Shown: piece by piece, positions 34,978 through 46,530 of the stretch
Layout of the letters: each line of letters starts with the position of its first letter
How positions within the stretch are numbered: the stretch's first letter is position 1
NCBI GenBank assembly: GCA_963514095.1
Contig: OY741265.1
Location: 24,179,090-24,243,089 of the forward strand
DNA length: 64,000 nt
Direction: 5' to 3'
DNA from: Eutrigla gurnardus
Taxonomy: Eukaryota > Chordata > Actinopteri > Perciformes > Triglidae
The notes under the pieces: generated by a model
What the model saw: the letters and a program-made list of their open reading frames with translations, nothing else
Database searches by the model: none
What the model was told of the DNA's origin: nothing
Made by a program: the position numbers and the translations under genes

Positions 34978-37900
34978 ATGGCTACCGTCGGTTCGCTCAC
35001 CGAGTTTGTCGAGGAGGACGGCGACTGGGTGGAGTATGTCGAGAGACTGGAGCACTTTTTCCTCGCCAACGACATCAAAGACGAAGGAAAACAGCGGTCG
35101 ATTCTCCTCAGTGTGTGCGGGGCCAAGACGTACAAGCTCATCCGCAATCTTGCCTCGCCGCCGAGACCGGGAGACATCGGCTTCAAAGAACTGGTGACCA
35201 TGGTGCAGAATCACCACAACCCAAAGCCATCTGTAATTGTTCAGCGCTTCAAGTTTCACACTCATTCACGCAAGCCGGGAGTGACAGTGGCTGCGTTTGT
35301 CGCGGAGATGAGACAGTTGTCGGAGCACTGTGAGTTCGGTGCTGTGCTGGAGGACATGCTGCGGGACAGGTTAGTCTGTGGGATTAATGACGACGGCATG
35401 CAGCGCCGTTTGTTGGGAGAAGCCACGCTAACTTTCAGAAGAGCGCTTGAGATCGCCCAAGCTATGGAAACAGCAGCTAACAACACTAAAGACATTAAAA
35501 ATGCTAACGGCGGTGCGCAGCCATGCGCCGTTCATCTGGTGTCAAAAGAAAAAAGAGGCAAGCCATTAAAGTCCGCGGAGTGTTATCGTTGTGGGGGAGC
35601 TCACTGCGCAAATGACTGTGGTTTTAAGGACTCGGTTTGCCATAACTGTCAGAAAAAAGGACACATTGCTAAAAAGTGCAGGGGAGCTAAAAATAAACAA
35701 AGGAAAGAATGGGGAAAACCAAAGCACAAGATGAACACACATCACCTGCAGAGTGAAGAGCACGAGGAGCAGTGTTCATTCAACATGTTCAATGTCACTG
35801 GTCAGCCCCGGGCTGAGCCCATCTATACAGCACTTCAGGTAAACGGCAGTAAACTGAAAATGGAGGTGGACACTGGTGCCTCAGTTTCAGTGATTAGTCA
35901 AGGCACTTTCCACAAGTTGTGGAACTCAGATGGTGCACCTGAACTAAAAGAGACTAATATAAGACTGAAAACATATACGGGTGAGTGCATTCCACTTGTG
36001 GGCGCTATAGATGTGGACATTGAGTATCATGGACAAAAAGCTAAGGCTACACTGCTAGTAGTTGAGGGGGAGGGGCCTAGTTTGTTGGGTCGTGATCTCC
36101 TGCAGAAAGTTCGCCTAAATTGGGGGGACATTTGGGGGGAAGTCAAAAACATCACAGTAGTACAAGACATTCTAGCTAAATATGCAGATGTTTTTAAAGA
36201 TGAACTTGGCACCCTCAAGGGCACATCAGTGAAGTTGTGTGTGGACCCCGAAGCACAGCCACGCTTTTTCAAACCACGCACTGTGCCATATGCCATGAGA
36301 GCTAAAGTGGAGGCTGAGTTAGAGAGGCTGCAGCAAGCGGGGGTGATTGAACCTGTTGAGTTCTCTGACTGGGCAGCCCCAATTGTGCCAGTTGTAAAAG
36401 AAGATGGTGGAATACGCATATGTGGAGACTACAAGTTGACAATTAATCAGGCCTCACAACTCGACACCTACCCCCTGCCTCGTGTGGAGGACCTGTTTAC
36501 CATGCTAGCAGGCGGAAAAACATTCACAAAGCTGGATATGAGTCACGCGTACCAGCAACTGCTGCTGGACGAAGAATCAAAACAATATGTGACTATCAAT
36601 ACACACAAGGGTCTATTCAAGTACAACCGCTTGGTTTTCGGTGTCGCATCCAGTCCAGCGATTTTCCAGCGTACCATGGACAATTTGCTTCAAAACATTC
36701 CTCATGTCGCTGTCTACCTGGACGATATCCTGGTCACTGGCAGGACAGAAGAGGAGCACATGCGAAACCTCGACCAGGTGCTGAAGAGGATGTCAGACGC
36801 TGGACTGCGTCTGAAGAGCAGTAAGTGTGTTTTTCAAGCTCCAAGTGTCACATACCTGGGCCATCGGATTTCAGCTCAGGGTCTGTCACCTGTGGAGGAG
36901 AAAGTGAGGGCGATAAAGGAGGCTCCAAGTCCAAAGAACGTAGCAGAGCTTAGGTCGTTCCTGGGCTTAGTGAACTACTACGGAAAGTTCTTACCTGACC
37001 TCTCTACTGTGCTCGCCCCACTCTACCAGCTCCTGCATAAAGACAGTTCATGGAAGTGGCAGCAGGCTCAGGAGGAAGCTTTTCAGCATGTTAAAGGACT
37101 GTTACATTCAGCACGACTGCTGGTGCACTTTGACCCCAGCAAGGATGTTATCCTGTCTTGTGACGCCTCCCCGTACGGCGTGGGGGCGGTGCTTTCTCAC
37201 CGTATGGAGGACGGAAGTGAGAAGCCCATCAGCTACGTGTCACGTACTCTCACTGCAGCAGAAAAAGGGTACTCACAGTTAGAAAAAGAAGGGCTAGCTA
37301 TAGTTTTTGCTGTAAAACGCTTCCACCACTACCTGTTTGGTCGCCCCTTTACCATCTTTACAGACCATAAGCCCCTGATGGGTCTGTTTAGTGAGTTAAA
37401 AGGCATTCCTGCCATGGCATCAGCAAGAATACAACGCTGGGCGTTAACCCTGTCAGCATATCAGTATCGTATAGAGTACAAGGCAGGTAGTGAAAATGCA
37501 AATGCTGACGCCTTCAGCCGCCTGCCTCTCCCTGACACGCCAAGTCACACTGGCCTGCCCCCAGAGACTGTTTTTCTGATGGACAGACTGTCAAATTCCC
37601 CAGTGACAGCAAAACAGATCAAACTATGGACTGAGAGAGACCCAGTGTTATCACAGGTTAAGAGATGGATAATGCAAGGATGGCCTGTGACTGTACAGCA
37701 GGAGGAACACAAACCTTTTGTCAAGCGCAAACTGGAGTTGAGTGTGCTTGATGGTTGTCTGCTCTGGGGCTCCAGAGTGGTTGTTCCTCCTCCAGGGCGA
37801 GCACAAGTGATGGAGGAGCTACATGATGCCCACCCTGGGATATCGCGTATGAAGAGCCTCGCCAGGTCGTTTCTGTGGTGGCCTGGGATGGACTGTGCCT

Positions 37901-38955
37901 TGGAAGAAAAGGTAAAAGCGTGTTCACAATGTCAGCAGAACCAAAAGATGCCAGCGTCAGCGCCGCTCCACCCATGGCAGTGGCCAGGCCGTCCATGGTC
38001 CAGGCTTCATCTGTATTTTGCTGGTCCATTTATGGGTCGGATGTTCTTGGTGCTAGTGGACGCTTATTCTAAGTGGCTCGAAGCCCATGTCATGTCAAGT
38101 ATTACTGCCCCAGTTACTACAGAGACACTTAGAGGCATATTTGCAACACATGGACTGCCAGACATGATTGTGACAGACAATGGGCCCACATTCACCAGTG
38201 AGGTTTTCAAAGAGTTTATGGTGAAAAACGGGATCCGTCATGTCTGTTCTGCTCCCTACCACCCCGCCTCTAACGGCTTAGCAGAAAGAGCTGTTGGGAC
38301 TTTGAAAGAGGGACTAAAGAAAATGTCGGGACACTCTCTGGAAACCAAGCTTTCCCGTTTCCTGTTCTAGTACAGGATTACGCCTCACACTGTGACGGGA
38401 GTGCCCCCAGCGGAGATGTTGCTGGGACGGAGACCAAAATCACATCTGGATCTCCTCCGCCCAGACGTCGGAGCAAGAGTCGTCAGGTCGCAGGATGTGC
38501 AAAAAGCGCGACGGGACCAACATGCTAAAGAGAGACTTTTTCACCCAGGGGACTGTGTGTATGTCAAAAACTTTGCCACAGGTTCGCCCTGGCTGCCAGG
38601 AGTCATTCACCGCCGGACGGGTCCAGTGTCTTTTGTGGTGGACTTGTCTGATGGTCGGCAGGTTCGCAGGCACCAGGATCACCTGCGTATCCGCCATGAT
38701 GGGGGAGGGAAAGGTCCTCAGTGTGTTTCGCACAAGGACAGTGTGAGCAGCTCTGGAGACTATGTTGTGGTGCCAGTGACACCAGAGCACACTGAGTTGT
38801 CACATGAGGGACTGTCAGAGCTCACCAATGTGGCACCTGATGGACTGTCTGTGCAGGCTGCCCCACCTGCCCCTGTTCCCAGGTCTGGAGACCTCACTCC
38901 AGAACTAAGGAGATCAAAGAGGGAACACAAGCCTCCAGATAGACTGACGTGTTGA
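34978..38955 (+). pseudogene. Gag-Pol polyprotein, one frame, interrupted by a stop
   Basis: From ATG 34,978 (G at +4) a single frame runs 1,325 codons with a TAG at codon 1131 (38,368-38,370); the frame continues unchanged after it. Domains: Gag capsid-like region, residues 1-200; two zinc knuckles, 202-214 (C-X2-C-X3-H-X4-C, one residue short) and 221-234 (canonical CCHC); aspartic protease with D298-T-G-A and LLGRD at 369-373; reverse transcriptase with YLDD at 580-583; RNase H with D729, E771 and D796; integrase with an HHCC finger (H949, H952, C982, C985) and a catalytic core D1067 and E1103 spaced D-X35-E. The first catalytic position, within LHLYFAGPF, is Tyr1013 where the family has Asp. 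Gag and Pol share one frame without a frameshift. The C-terminus ends in basic KREHKPPDRLTC. Confidence 0.95.
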
Positions 38956-39186
38956 ACTGTTAAAAATATGCAAAGAAAAAGAAAAGGGTTCAAAAATGTT
39001 TATTAAAACAAGATACAGTGGTTTTGTTGTTGGTTAAGAAAAGGAGTTTCTATCTGCTGCAAATGAAAATGTTTATTGTAACAAAAGGAAAAGTAATGCA
39101 GTTAAATGATAAGATATGCTTTAATACTTTATAACCACTGAGTTAACAAGTCTATGTTCTAAGTTTTGCTCTTAAGGTTTGCACTT

Positions 39187-39199
39187 AAAGGGGGATAAG
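39187..39199 (+). other. Polypurine tract
   Basis: AAAGGGGGATAAG abuts the 3' LTR and would prime plus-strand DNA synthesis. Confidence 0.8.
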
Positions 39200-39436
39200 T
39201 GTTGCAGAGTGAATGCATATCACTGCTGCATTAGAGGGCTGCGTCCCGGAACCTTTGTCAGCGGGCTCGTGTAACCCCGCCCGGGAAAAGTAGGCACACC
39301 TGTTGTGTTGCACATGTAATGTTCCGCCTACTGGCCGATGTATGTATGCTGCTCGGAGTGTGAGTAAACAAAGCAAACACGGTAACCGGCGTCTGCGTGT
39401 ATTATTGCTAAGAGAGCAACCACTCAGGTTACTACA
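39200..39436 (+). repeat. 3' LTR
   Basis: Second 237-bp LTR, two substitutions from the 5' copy, followed by the TCCAC duplication (39,437-39,441). Confidence 0.95.
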
Positions 39437-39441
39437 TCCAC

Positions 39442-39870
39442 CTTTTACCAAAACCTGACCTAAAGACAGGTCACACATATAGTTACACCCACAAATCAAT
39501 ATCATAGGCTTTACCTCACCCCTACCACTTAGAACATCACCAAGTAGCAGTATAACCTTCTTTCCAATCGACAATTTCCAACTGGCCTTGTTGTACAACA
39601 AAATTTTAGTGTCTCAAACTTAAATACATTATGAAGTTATTGTAAATGCTCATAACCCGATGCTGCAGTTCACTTAATTGGCCCATTTTAAGGTGCACTC
39701 CAGGAGCATGATTGCCTCTTGTACATGCATCATCACATAATGGCTTTAAATAGATTCCAAGAATCTTGGTCTCAGAGTCATCACTGTTTGATTTTTATAA
39801 AGTACCAGCTTTAAGCTGGGAAGACCTCAAAAAATATTTTAATGTATGCTTGGTTTTTAAGGTCACTCAC
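39442..39870. other. No gene seen
   Basis: Nothing recognised between the LTR element and the next repeat. Confidence 0.45.
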
Positions 39871-39873
39871 AAC

Positions 39874-40765
39874 CAGTGTTGGGAGTAACGCGTTACAAAA
39901 GTAATGCATAACTGTAATGCATTACGTTTTGCTGTAACGCGGTAATGTAAGGCATTACAAAAAAAAAAACTGGTAATATTTTACTCGGTACAAATCTCAG
40001 TAACGCGCGTTACAATGCATTTTAAACCCGAAATCAATTGACTCTACATTCGCGATCGCGAGATGGACAAACGCCCCACTTTTGGGAAAGTGTGAAAGCC
40101 GGTCCGTGTAACTCCACTATGTTAATTAAGCGCTGTTGTTAGCAGGCTCCATGAGCTGGACACCGACTCACGGAGCGGCTCCCGGTCGGTCAGAGCGAAG
40201 CCGACCTGGCACACCGAGGATCAACAGCTGAGGGGCGGCGGCGAAGAGGCGGAGGCTCCGATTCTCCCTGTCGGTTTTGAACCGCTTTTATGTCCGCGTC
40301 ATAACGCTTTTGGTGCGAGTTTAAAGAGTAGGTTTACTTCAAAACGCGAGCATCAGACGCTGTCAGAGCGTTAATGAACAGTGTTTTAGAGCTCCCCTAA
40401 ATGTCTCAGGTAGGCTTTCAGGTAATTTCGCAGCATACAGCGCCTTCCGGGTCATTAAAAAAGACGTACTGCAAATCTGGAATGAAAAATTGCCCTGTTA
40501 TTTCATCCCTGAATCCCATTCATGAACACAATATCTAATATCAGTTAACGAGTCGTTTTCACATCATTTTCCGTTTTTCGTTCTTTTATTTTGAAGCGAA
40601 AAACATCACCTCCTGCTGTGTAATGAGCTGCATTGAACACAAGAAGATCTATTGAGAACGAAAAATCCATATTTCCTTTTATTTTGGCGAAAAGTAATGC
40701 AAAAGTAATGTAAAATTAGTGTAATGCCTTACAATTCAAAGACAGTAATATTGTAATGTAACACA
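39874..40765. mobile_element. hAT-type non-autonomous element ('gtaacgcgttac' family)
   Basis: Left end CCAGTGTTGGGAGTAACGCG followed by TTACAAAAGTAATGC is a very common fish repeat end. The right part again has AAAGTAATGCAAAAGTAATG and ATTGTAATGTAACAC, a damaged inverted counterpart. The CpG-rich interior includes ATGGACAAACGCCCCACTTT, reminiscent of the start of a hAT transposase but stopped after a few codons. Superfamily is from memory of the family. Confidence 0.5.
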
Positions 40766-40849
40766 TCTTTTACCAAGCAGTTAAGACAATGGATGATCAA
40801 TACATATACAGCACTAAAATAATTTGTTTTGAATGTGGCCTATTTTTTT

Positions 40850-41127
40850 TTTTTTCTTTCTGGTGCTTTGTATTCTGCGCTCCGTTATTTTACCCTGCTA
40901 CCTGCTGTGTTTGTTCCGTGATGTTCTGTGTTGTTCTGTGGAATTCTGTCCTGCTTATGTTGTTGTTTTTTATCCTTTTTATTTGTATTCTTTTTTACAT
41001 TGATGCCAGGGGACTACAGATGAAAATTAGCTTTTTGGCTAATTCTGGCATTTTTAACCCATGTATGATCATGTGTTTCATTAATTTGCACTGTCCCCTT
41101 CTTAAATAAACTGAATTGAATTGAATC
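40850..41127 (+). mobile_element. LINE 3' end
   Basis: GGACTACAGATGAAAATTAG, TTTTTGGCTAATTCTGG and TTAATTTGCACTGTCCCCTT followed by AAATAAACTGAATTGAATTG match the 3' UTR and short-repeat tail of a widespread fish LINE. The 106-aa ORF over it is T-rich 3' UTR. Confidence 0.55.
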
Positions 41128-42940
41128 ACAGAACAACCTAGAGTGACTGGAAGTTTACTGACAAGTTGCGTCTGCCCAAATTTCAAGTAAATACTCAACC
41201 TCTGCATCAGAGCATGGGAGCAGAGCGGATTTTAGACAGGGTGGCATATTTAAATGGCCGAAACCAATGCCCATGTCCCTGTCCAATTTTGCTCCGGTAC
41301 CGCTCACATTACAAGTCTAAAGCCTCCCCAAGCCTGACCCAGAATCCATTTGTGTCTTGCACAGTCACCAACAGTATTTTCATTCAAAAATTGAACCGAC
41401 TTAATGACATTGTGGTGTTTAACTAAGGATTAATCAAAAGTAATAACATTATAACAGGGGACATAACGTAAACACACATGAAGAATAACTGAAAGAAACA
41501 GATTAACAAAGTCAGAGTGTTTTGGCGATAAGGACAAGTGTCTTTTCTCCTAAGGATGTGGACGCTCTTCAAAATATAAGATGATGACCTCAACGGGTAT
41601 CAAATATTAAAGGCGTTATTAATTAGTAACCTTTCATCAACTCTGGTCACCATTGAATGTAGCCTGTTTCTTATCTTACTTTGTGACACGTTGTCTCAGC
41701 TTTCTTGAAACACCAAACGGTCACTTTGGAACACCGGAACCGTCTGCCGAGGGATGGTTCAGAACCGTGAGCGACGCTCTGCGGCGGTCTCTTGGCTGAT
41801 GTCGTCTGCTCCTGATGCTGTCAGTCTCAGATCACGACCAGTGTTTTTTTTGACGATGCTCAGATGATTAATTCAATAACTACTGTCTATATTCAGCAAT
41901 CTTCGTAGAAAAAAAGAGTGTCACTGTAAAAAAATGTCATTTTCCTTTATAAACAAAAACCAAACCCATTTAGAAAACTGAACTTTGTTTCAGTAATACC
42001 TGAATCTCTTTGTCAGTTAACATACTGTCTGCCTGGATGGATTCCAGGATATCTTTACCCTGCGAGAAGTAAATGCATGTACTGTGAGTTCAGCAAGTAT
42101 TTATAGACGTTTTAGTGCTAACATGTAATTTTAATCCACATAAGTGAACATAAATCTGTACATACAACCCCCTGAAATTTTCCATACCCATGGCCACTTG
42201 CTCCACCAGAGGGGGGTTAGCATTTCACCTGTAATACTGGCTCTGTGCAATATATATTTACAATAAGTTATTTATAACTAACAGCTGGCCAAGAGTTCGC
42301 AAAATGGAACCGAACTACTGAAATTGATGGCTGGTCAAAATAACTCTGCTTTTATAGTCTTCACATGATGGCCATTACTTTACGTTAGCCATATGTGCCA
42401 CCAACCAAAGGCTGTACAGTCAGTGCTCATTTTCAATATAAAGTGGCAGAAATGACAAACGACTCGCACATTCTTCGCATCCTTCCAATGACCTGGATTC
42501 CATCCTGACCAATGCAGAGGTTACACTGGCTGTGGGTTTGTCTGTCTGGATTATTGTTGGATGTTTTGTGTGACAGAATTGTCCTCAATTGGTAATGCTC
42601 TGCCCATGCAAGACTGTGTCTATGTGCTTTGGGCCTACAAAGATGATTAGCCATAGCCGGCCCTGACTGCACGCACACATAACAAACAGCACATGCTTCT
42701 GAGAGTGCTATCCATTGCTCTGCCCGGCCTGTACTTTATATCATGTAAATCTAAGGTTATAGCCTACCTAGTAAATTTGACTTTTTCATGTGAAGTGGGG
42801 GGAGGGGGGCACTTCAGGTGTGGTCACCCGAGGGCATAACCAGGCTTGCCTAGTTCTTGTTTATTTTTTTACATGCGACTGAATGATGACTGGATCATCA
42901 CCATTATTTTGTTAATATGCTTTTTGCACTTCATCTATAC
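41128..42940. other. No gene seen
   Basis: About 1.8 kb without recognisable features. Confidence 0.5.
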
Positions 42941-43135
42941 TGCTGAGCCATCCATCCATCCATCCATTGTCTACCGCTTATCCTGTATTCAGGGTTGCGG
43001 GGGGGCTGGAACCGATCCCAGCTGTCATTGGGCGAAGGCAGGGCAAGGCCCTGGACAGGTCGCCAGTCTATCACAGGGCCGACATGTAGAGACAGACAAC
43101 CATTCATGCTCACATTCACACCTACGGGCAATTTA

Positions 43136-43937
43136 GGGGCCGTCCAGACGAAGCAAAACAAACTTTTTTTCTCCGTTTTGCCTTGGCGTCGTTTCAAGAA
43201 AATCCACGTCCAGACGAATCCACTGAAAACGACTCAGCGCGCTGTAGTACATATTCCTGGCCCTTATGCGGCGCTGTTTCTGCTACAAAAACGCAGAAGA
43301 AGAGACGGAGCTTGACCGGATGTTTGCCATTGCTATGGCAACACGTGAGAGTTACGGCTAATCTCCACCCGATCAATAAACACCCATAAGATGACAATTT
43401 GGCCCGTATAAATAAAACCAACAATAAGCATCAAAAGCCGTCACCCTAAGGACCTTGACGAGGCGTTGTCACACGTTGGATGGATTAATTAGACAAATAA
43501 ATGCCTACATTCATGGGAAGTTAGCTAGCGGTTGTTTGTTAGCATCGTAAGCATATCTGCAACTTTTTTCCCGGAATATCGCCCCCTCTCTCGGCTCCGT
43601 TTTTTTTTCATACAGTGGCCCTGATACGCCGTCGTACAGACGACCAGAATATCTGCTACGAGCACGGAGGCCACCGTTATTGTTGTTACGAGACGTCGCG
43701 GTGGAAGAAGTCAGGCTCGAGGGTCGGGCCGATGACGTCAGCGTTTTCGTTTTCGCCGTCCACACGAAAACGAACATGAAACGGAGGGGTGCCGTTTTTT
43801 TCTTTTCCACCCTCAGAGCTGGTTTCAAAAAAGTGTGTTTTCATGCCGCGAAAATGCCAGATTCGTATGGACGGCAGGGCGAAACGCACAAGACTTCTGC
43901 GTTTACGCACTGAAAACGTTTTTGTGTGGACAGGCCC
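43136..43937. mobile_element. Harbinger-like MITE inserted in the SINE
   Basis: Starts GGGGCCGTCCAGACG and ends TGTGTGGACAGGCCC, imperfect inverted repeats. It is flanked by TTA (43,133-43,135 and 43,938-43,940), with the SINE sequence GGCAATTTA / GAGTC continuing perfectly across. A TTA/TAA duplication is the PIF/Harbinger signature. CpG-rich; ORFs inside are not conserved families. It contains part of element 'X'. Confidence 0.6.
43310..43634. mobile_element. DNA transposon 'X', partial copy nested within the MITE
   Basis: Shares TTGACCGGATGTTTGCCATT and CATAAGATGACAATTTGG with the copy at 19,510-20,245, and ends CATACAGTGGCCCTGATACG, the family terminus. Only one end is present. The surrounding MITE resumes with CAGACGACCAGAATATCTGC. 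Confidence 0.55.
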
Positions 43938-44248
43938 TTAGAGTCATCAATTAACCTATCCCCATCCTGCATATCTTTGGACTGTGGGAGGAAGCCGGAG
44001 AACCCGGAGAGAATCCACGCTAACACGGGGAGAACATGCAAACTCCACACAGAAGGAACCCGGGGCTGACTGCTGAGCCATCTAATTTGGATAAATAAGC
44101 TCACTTGAAAGATTTGACAGCCCTAGTTTAAACTAAACAAAACTGTGGGCTAGTAAAATATACTGTTCTTCTATTTTATAGAAAATATGTTTCATGGGTA
44201 AATCTAAAATATTGATTACAGTTTGCTTTGAATCACAATAGGAACATT

Positions 44249-44630
44249 CCATCCATCCATCCATTTTCTACCGCTTATCCTGTATTTAGGGTCACGGGGG
44301 GGCTGGAGCCGATCCCAGCTGTCATTGGGCGAAGGCAGGGTACACCCTGGACAGGTCGCCAGTCTATCACAGGGCCAACATGTAGAGACAAACAACCATT
44401 CACACTCACATTCACACCTACGGGCAATTTAGAGTCACCAATCAACCTATCCCCATCCTGCATGTCTTTGGACTGTGGGAGGAAGCCGGAGAACCCGGAG
44501 AGAACCCACGCTTACACGGGGAGAACATGCAAACTCCACACAGAAGGAACCCGGGCCGACCCGGGAATCGAACCCAGGACCCTCTTGCTGTGAGGCGAGA
44601 GTGCTACCCACTACACCACCGTGCAGCCCT
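44249..44630 (-). mobile_element. Teleost SINE, full length, reverse
   Basis: 382 bp from the (CCAT)n tail to GTGCAGCCCT. The head on the minus strand has a B-box GGTTCGATTCCC and an A-box region GTGGGTAGCAC. A perfect 14-bp target duplication ACAATAGGAACATT lies at 44,235-44,248 and 44,631-44,644. It is the best reference copy of the family in the window and recent-looking. Confidence 0.9.
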
Positions 44631-44753
44631 ACAATAGGAACATTAATTAATTAATTAATTTACACATATCTTGTTTGATTTAATCCGAACAAAAACTGTA
44701 AAAAGTATATTAGACTATTCCTTGGTCCAAGCGCTAGCCAAGAGTGACATACA

Positions 44754-45283
44754 TCAATCAGCCATTACATTATGACCACCTGCCTAATCTTGTAAAGGTC
44801 CCCGTTTCGCCACCAAAACAGACCTAACCCGTCGAGGCATGGACTCCACTAGACCTCTGAAGGTGTCCTGTGGTATCTGGCAACACATTGTGAGGTGGGG
44901 CCTCCATGGAACAGACTTGTTTGTCCAGCACATCCCACAGATGCTTGATTAGATTGAGAGGTGGGGAAATTGGAGGCCAAAGTCAACACCTTGAACTTGT
45001 TATGTTCCTCAAACCATTCGTCAACCATTTTTCTTTGTAGCAGGGCGTTATCCTGCTGAAAGAAGCCACTGCCTTCAGGGAATAACGTTTCCATGAAAGG
45101 GTCTATATGGGCTGCAACAATGCTGATGTTGGTGGTAGCCTACATGTCAAAGTCACATTCACGTGAGTGGCAGGAACCAACGTTTCCCAGCAGAAAATCC
45201 GCTGACTTGCCTTCTTCCCTTAGAAAGCATCCTGGTGTCATGTGTTCAACAGGTAAGCGATGCACACGTTCCCGACCATCCAA
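44754..45283 (-). pseudogene. Tc1-like transposase relic
   Basis: The terminal phrase TCAGCCATTACATTATGACC begins at about 44,757. On the minus strand the frame at 44,849-45,094 reads METLFPEGSGFFQQDNA and MVDEWFEEHNKF, the Tc1 catalytic-domain blocks (including the second catalytic Asp in QQDNA). The SPDLNPIE block is eroded. The N-terminal DNA-binding half and the other terminal repeat are missing. Confidence 0.75.
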
Positions 45284-45629
45284 TGTATGTATATGTGACC
45301 CGCCATGGCAAAACCAGCAACAAGTCGGGTGGGACGAATTCCCGTAAATGACGAAATAAGCTTCTTTTTTTTTTCAAAATTTGTGATTTTCGTTTTTTTG
45401 CAGAATATGCAAGTTGAGATCATAGAGAAGCCACTCCATGTTACAGATAACAGTATTGGTTGCCTTAAAAGTATACATTTTGTATTTGTAGTTTCGAGGG
45501 CCGTGTACGGTGATGCAGTTAATTTCCATACTGATCACGTTGGCCATTCACGCGCTGTTGTTATTTTTTCAGCAAATCAGCTGCACGTTAGAAGCGAAAC
45601 ACATGGCTACTAATTCATCACCCATGTAC

Positions 45630-46530
45630 CAGATATCACTGATACCCCTTTTCCACCGAGGCATTTTGAGGGCCGGTTCGGAGCCGGTGCCCAATCGCGA
45701 ACCTGTTTCCACAGACAAAGAGCCGGCTCTCAGCCTGGAAAACTGGTTCCCGAGCGGCCCCAACTCCTTGCTGGGCTAGAACCGGCCCCGGCTTACGTTA
45801 GGGGCTGGGGTCGGGGTTAACGCTCGAGGCAATGGGGGAAAATACGCCGCTGCGGAGTGCGGAGTGCGGAGTTTTACTAACGTTACTGTTCCCGGTAAGT
45901 TTCACTTTTAAAATGTTTCACCTCGTTGCAAACCAACGACACATTTCTGTTTAGTTTACCAAGCTAGTGATTACGTTCGCAATCACAGCAGCAACTAGTG
46001 GCTTTGCTTCCTCGGGTAATGTAAGCTGACCGGCTAGCTAGCAAGCTAGCGTGATATTGCTAACAACAACATTAGCATGGCACTTTCTGACTGCCGTTGG
46101 CTCACTAAACGTTACCAACTACCAACGTGACTTAACATCTGTGTTTGCAGCGTCGTGGACACGTTTGTGATTAAACCGCTGTTCTCTGGTTTGTGTTTGT
46201 AGAGCTGTCGGACATCGGCGATAATGAACGGAGGTCCAACCTGCAGATGACTAAACATCAAACACTCTGATCTATTGATCACACACTGTTCTACACTTTA
46301 AAAAAATGTTGTGATTTTAGTATTTTGTGTATTTTATTGTTATTGTATTATTTGCCAAAATAAACACTTTTTCTGAAGAGACATGTCTGCTATGCTTGAA
46401 ATGAGCGCTGCGGGGAAACAGGTTCTCAGATGGTTCGCAAGTTGAACCAACTGCGAACCAGCACGGGCACCGGCCCGGTTCCTGAACTAGGTTTGCGTTG
46501 GTGGAAAAGGGGTATGAGTGACATCTGTAG
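45630..46530. mobile_element. CpG-rich DNA transposon with ATACCCCTTTTCCACC ends
   Basis: Left end GATACCCCTTTTCCACCGAG and right end the complement form GGTGGAAAAGGGGTATGAG. Similarity continues outward (CAGATATCACT and its complement AGTGACATCTG), so terminal repeats may be about 28 bp. The interior has repeated AACCGG/CCGGTTC motifs and TGCGGAG triple repeats. No transposase. No direct target duplication is evident, so the class is unresolved. Confidence 0.6.
45832..46364 (+). other. Possible tiny spliced transcription unit inside the transposon
   Basis: ATG at 45,832 opens 21 codons (MGENTPLRSAECGVLLTLLF plus P) ending exactly at a consensus donor GTAAGT (45,895). A strong acceptor with T-rich tract (GGTTTGTGTTTGTAG) ends at 46,202 and would give 15 more codons to TGA (46,248-46,250). 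An alternative acceptor ends at 46,150. AATAAA lies at 46,359-46,364. The peptide has no known family, and the arrangement may be chance or the remnant of a captured gene. Confidence 0.2.

Larger units (their letters stand above)
34639..39436 (+). mobile_element. Ty3/gypsy LTR retrotransposon, structurally complete but broken
   Basis: A 4.8-kb element bounded by 237-bp direct LTRs and a TCCAC duplication. Order: 5' LTR, tRNA-Ser primer site, one long Gag-PR-RT-RNaseH-IN frame, polypurine tract, 3' LTR. Domain order with integrase last identifies Ty3/gypsy (Metaviridae) and excludes Ty1/copia. No envelope-like ORF fits in the 244 bp between pol and the 3' LTR. LTRs differ at only two of 237 positions, so insertion was recent, yet the coding frame has two disabling lesions. 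The serine primer recalls the mag-type lineage (inference). Confidence 0.95.
42949..44070 (-). mobile_element. Teleost SINE (reverse), 5'-truncated, split by a nested transposon
   Basis: Reverse copy of the 21,048 family. The tail (CCAT)n starts at 42,949. The body runs to 43,135, is interrupted by 43,136-43,937, and resumes GAGTCATCAATTAACCTATC to about 44,070. It lacks the tRNA-like head. TGCTGAGCCATC flanks both ends (42,941-42,952 and 44,071-44,082), the duplication expected of LINE-mediated retroposition. Confidence 0.8.

Noticed and set aside
38956..39199. Envelope gene that would make the LTR element an endogenous retrovirus
   Set aside because: Only 244 A-rich bases lie between pol and the 3' LTR; no ORF.
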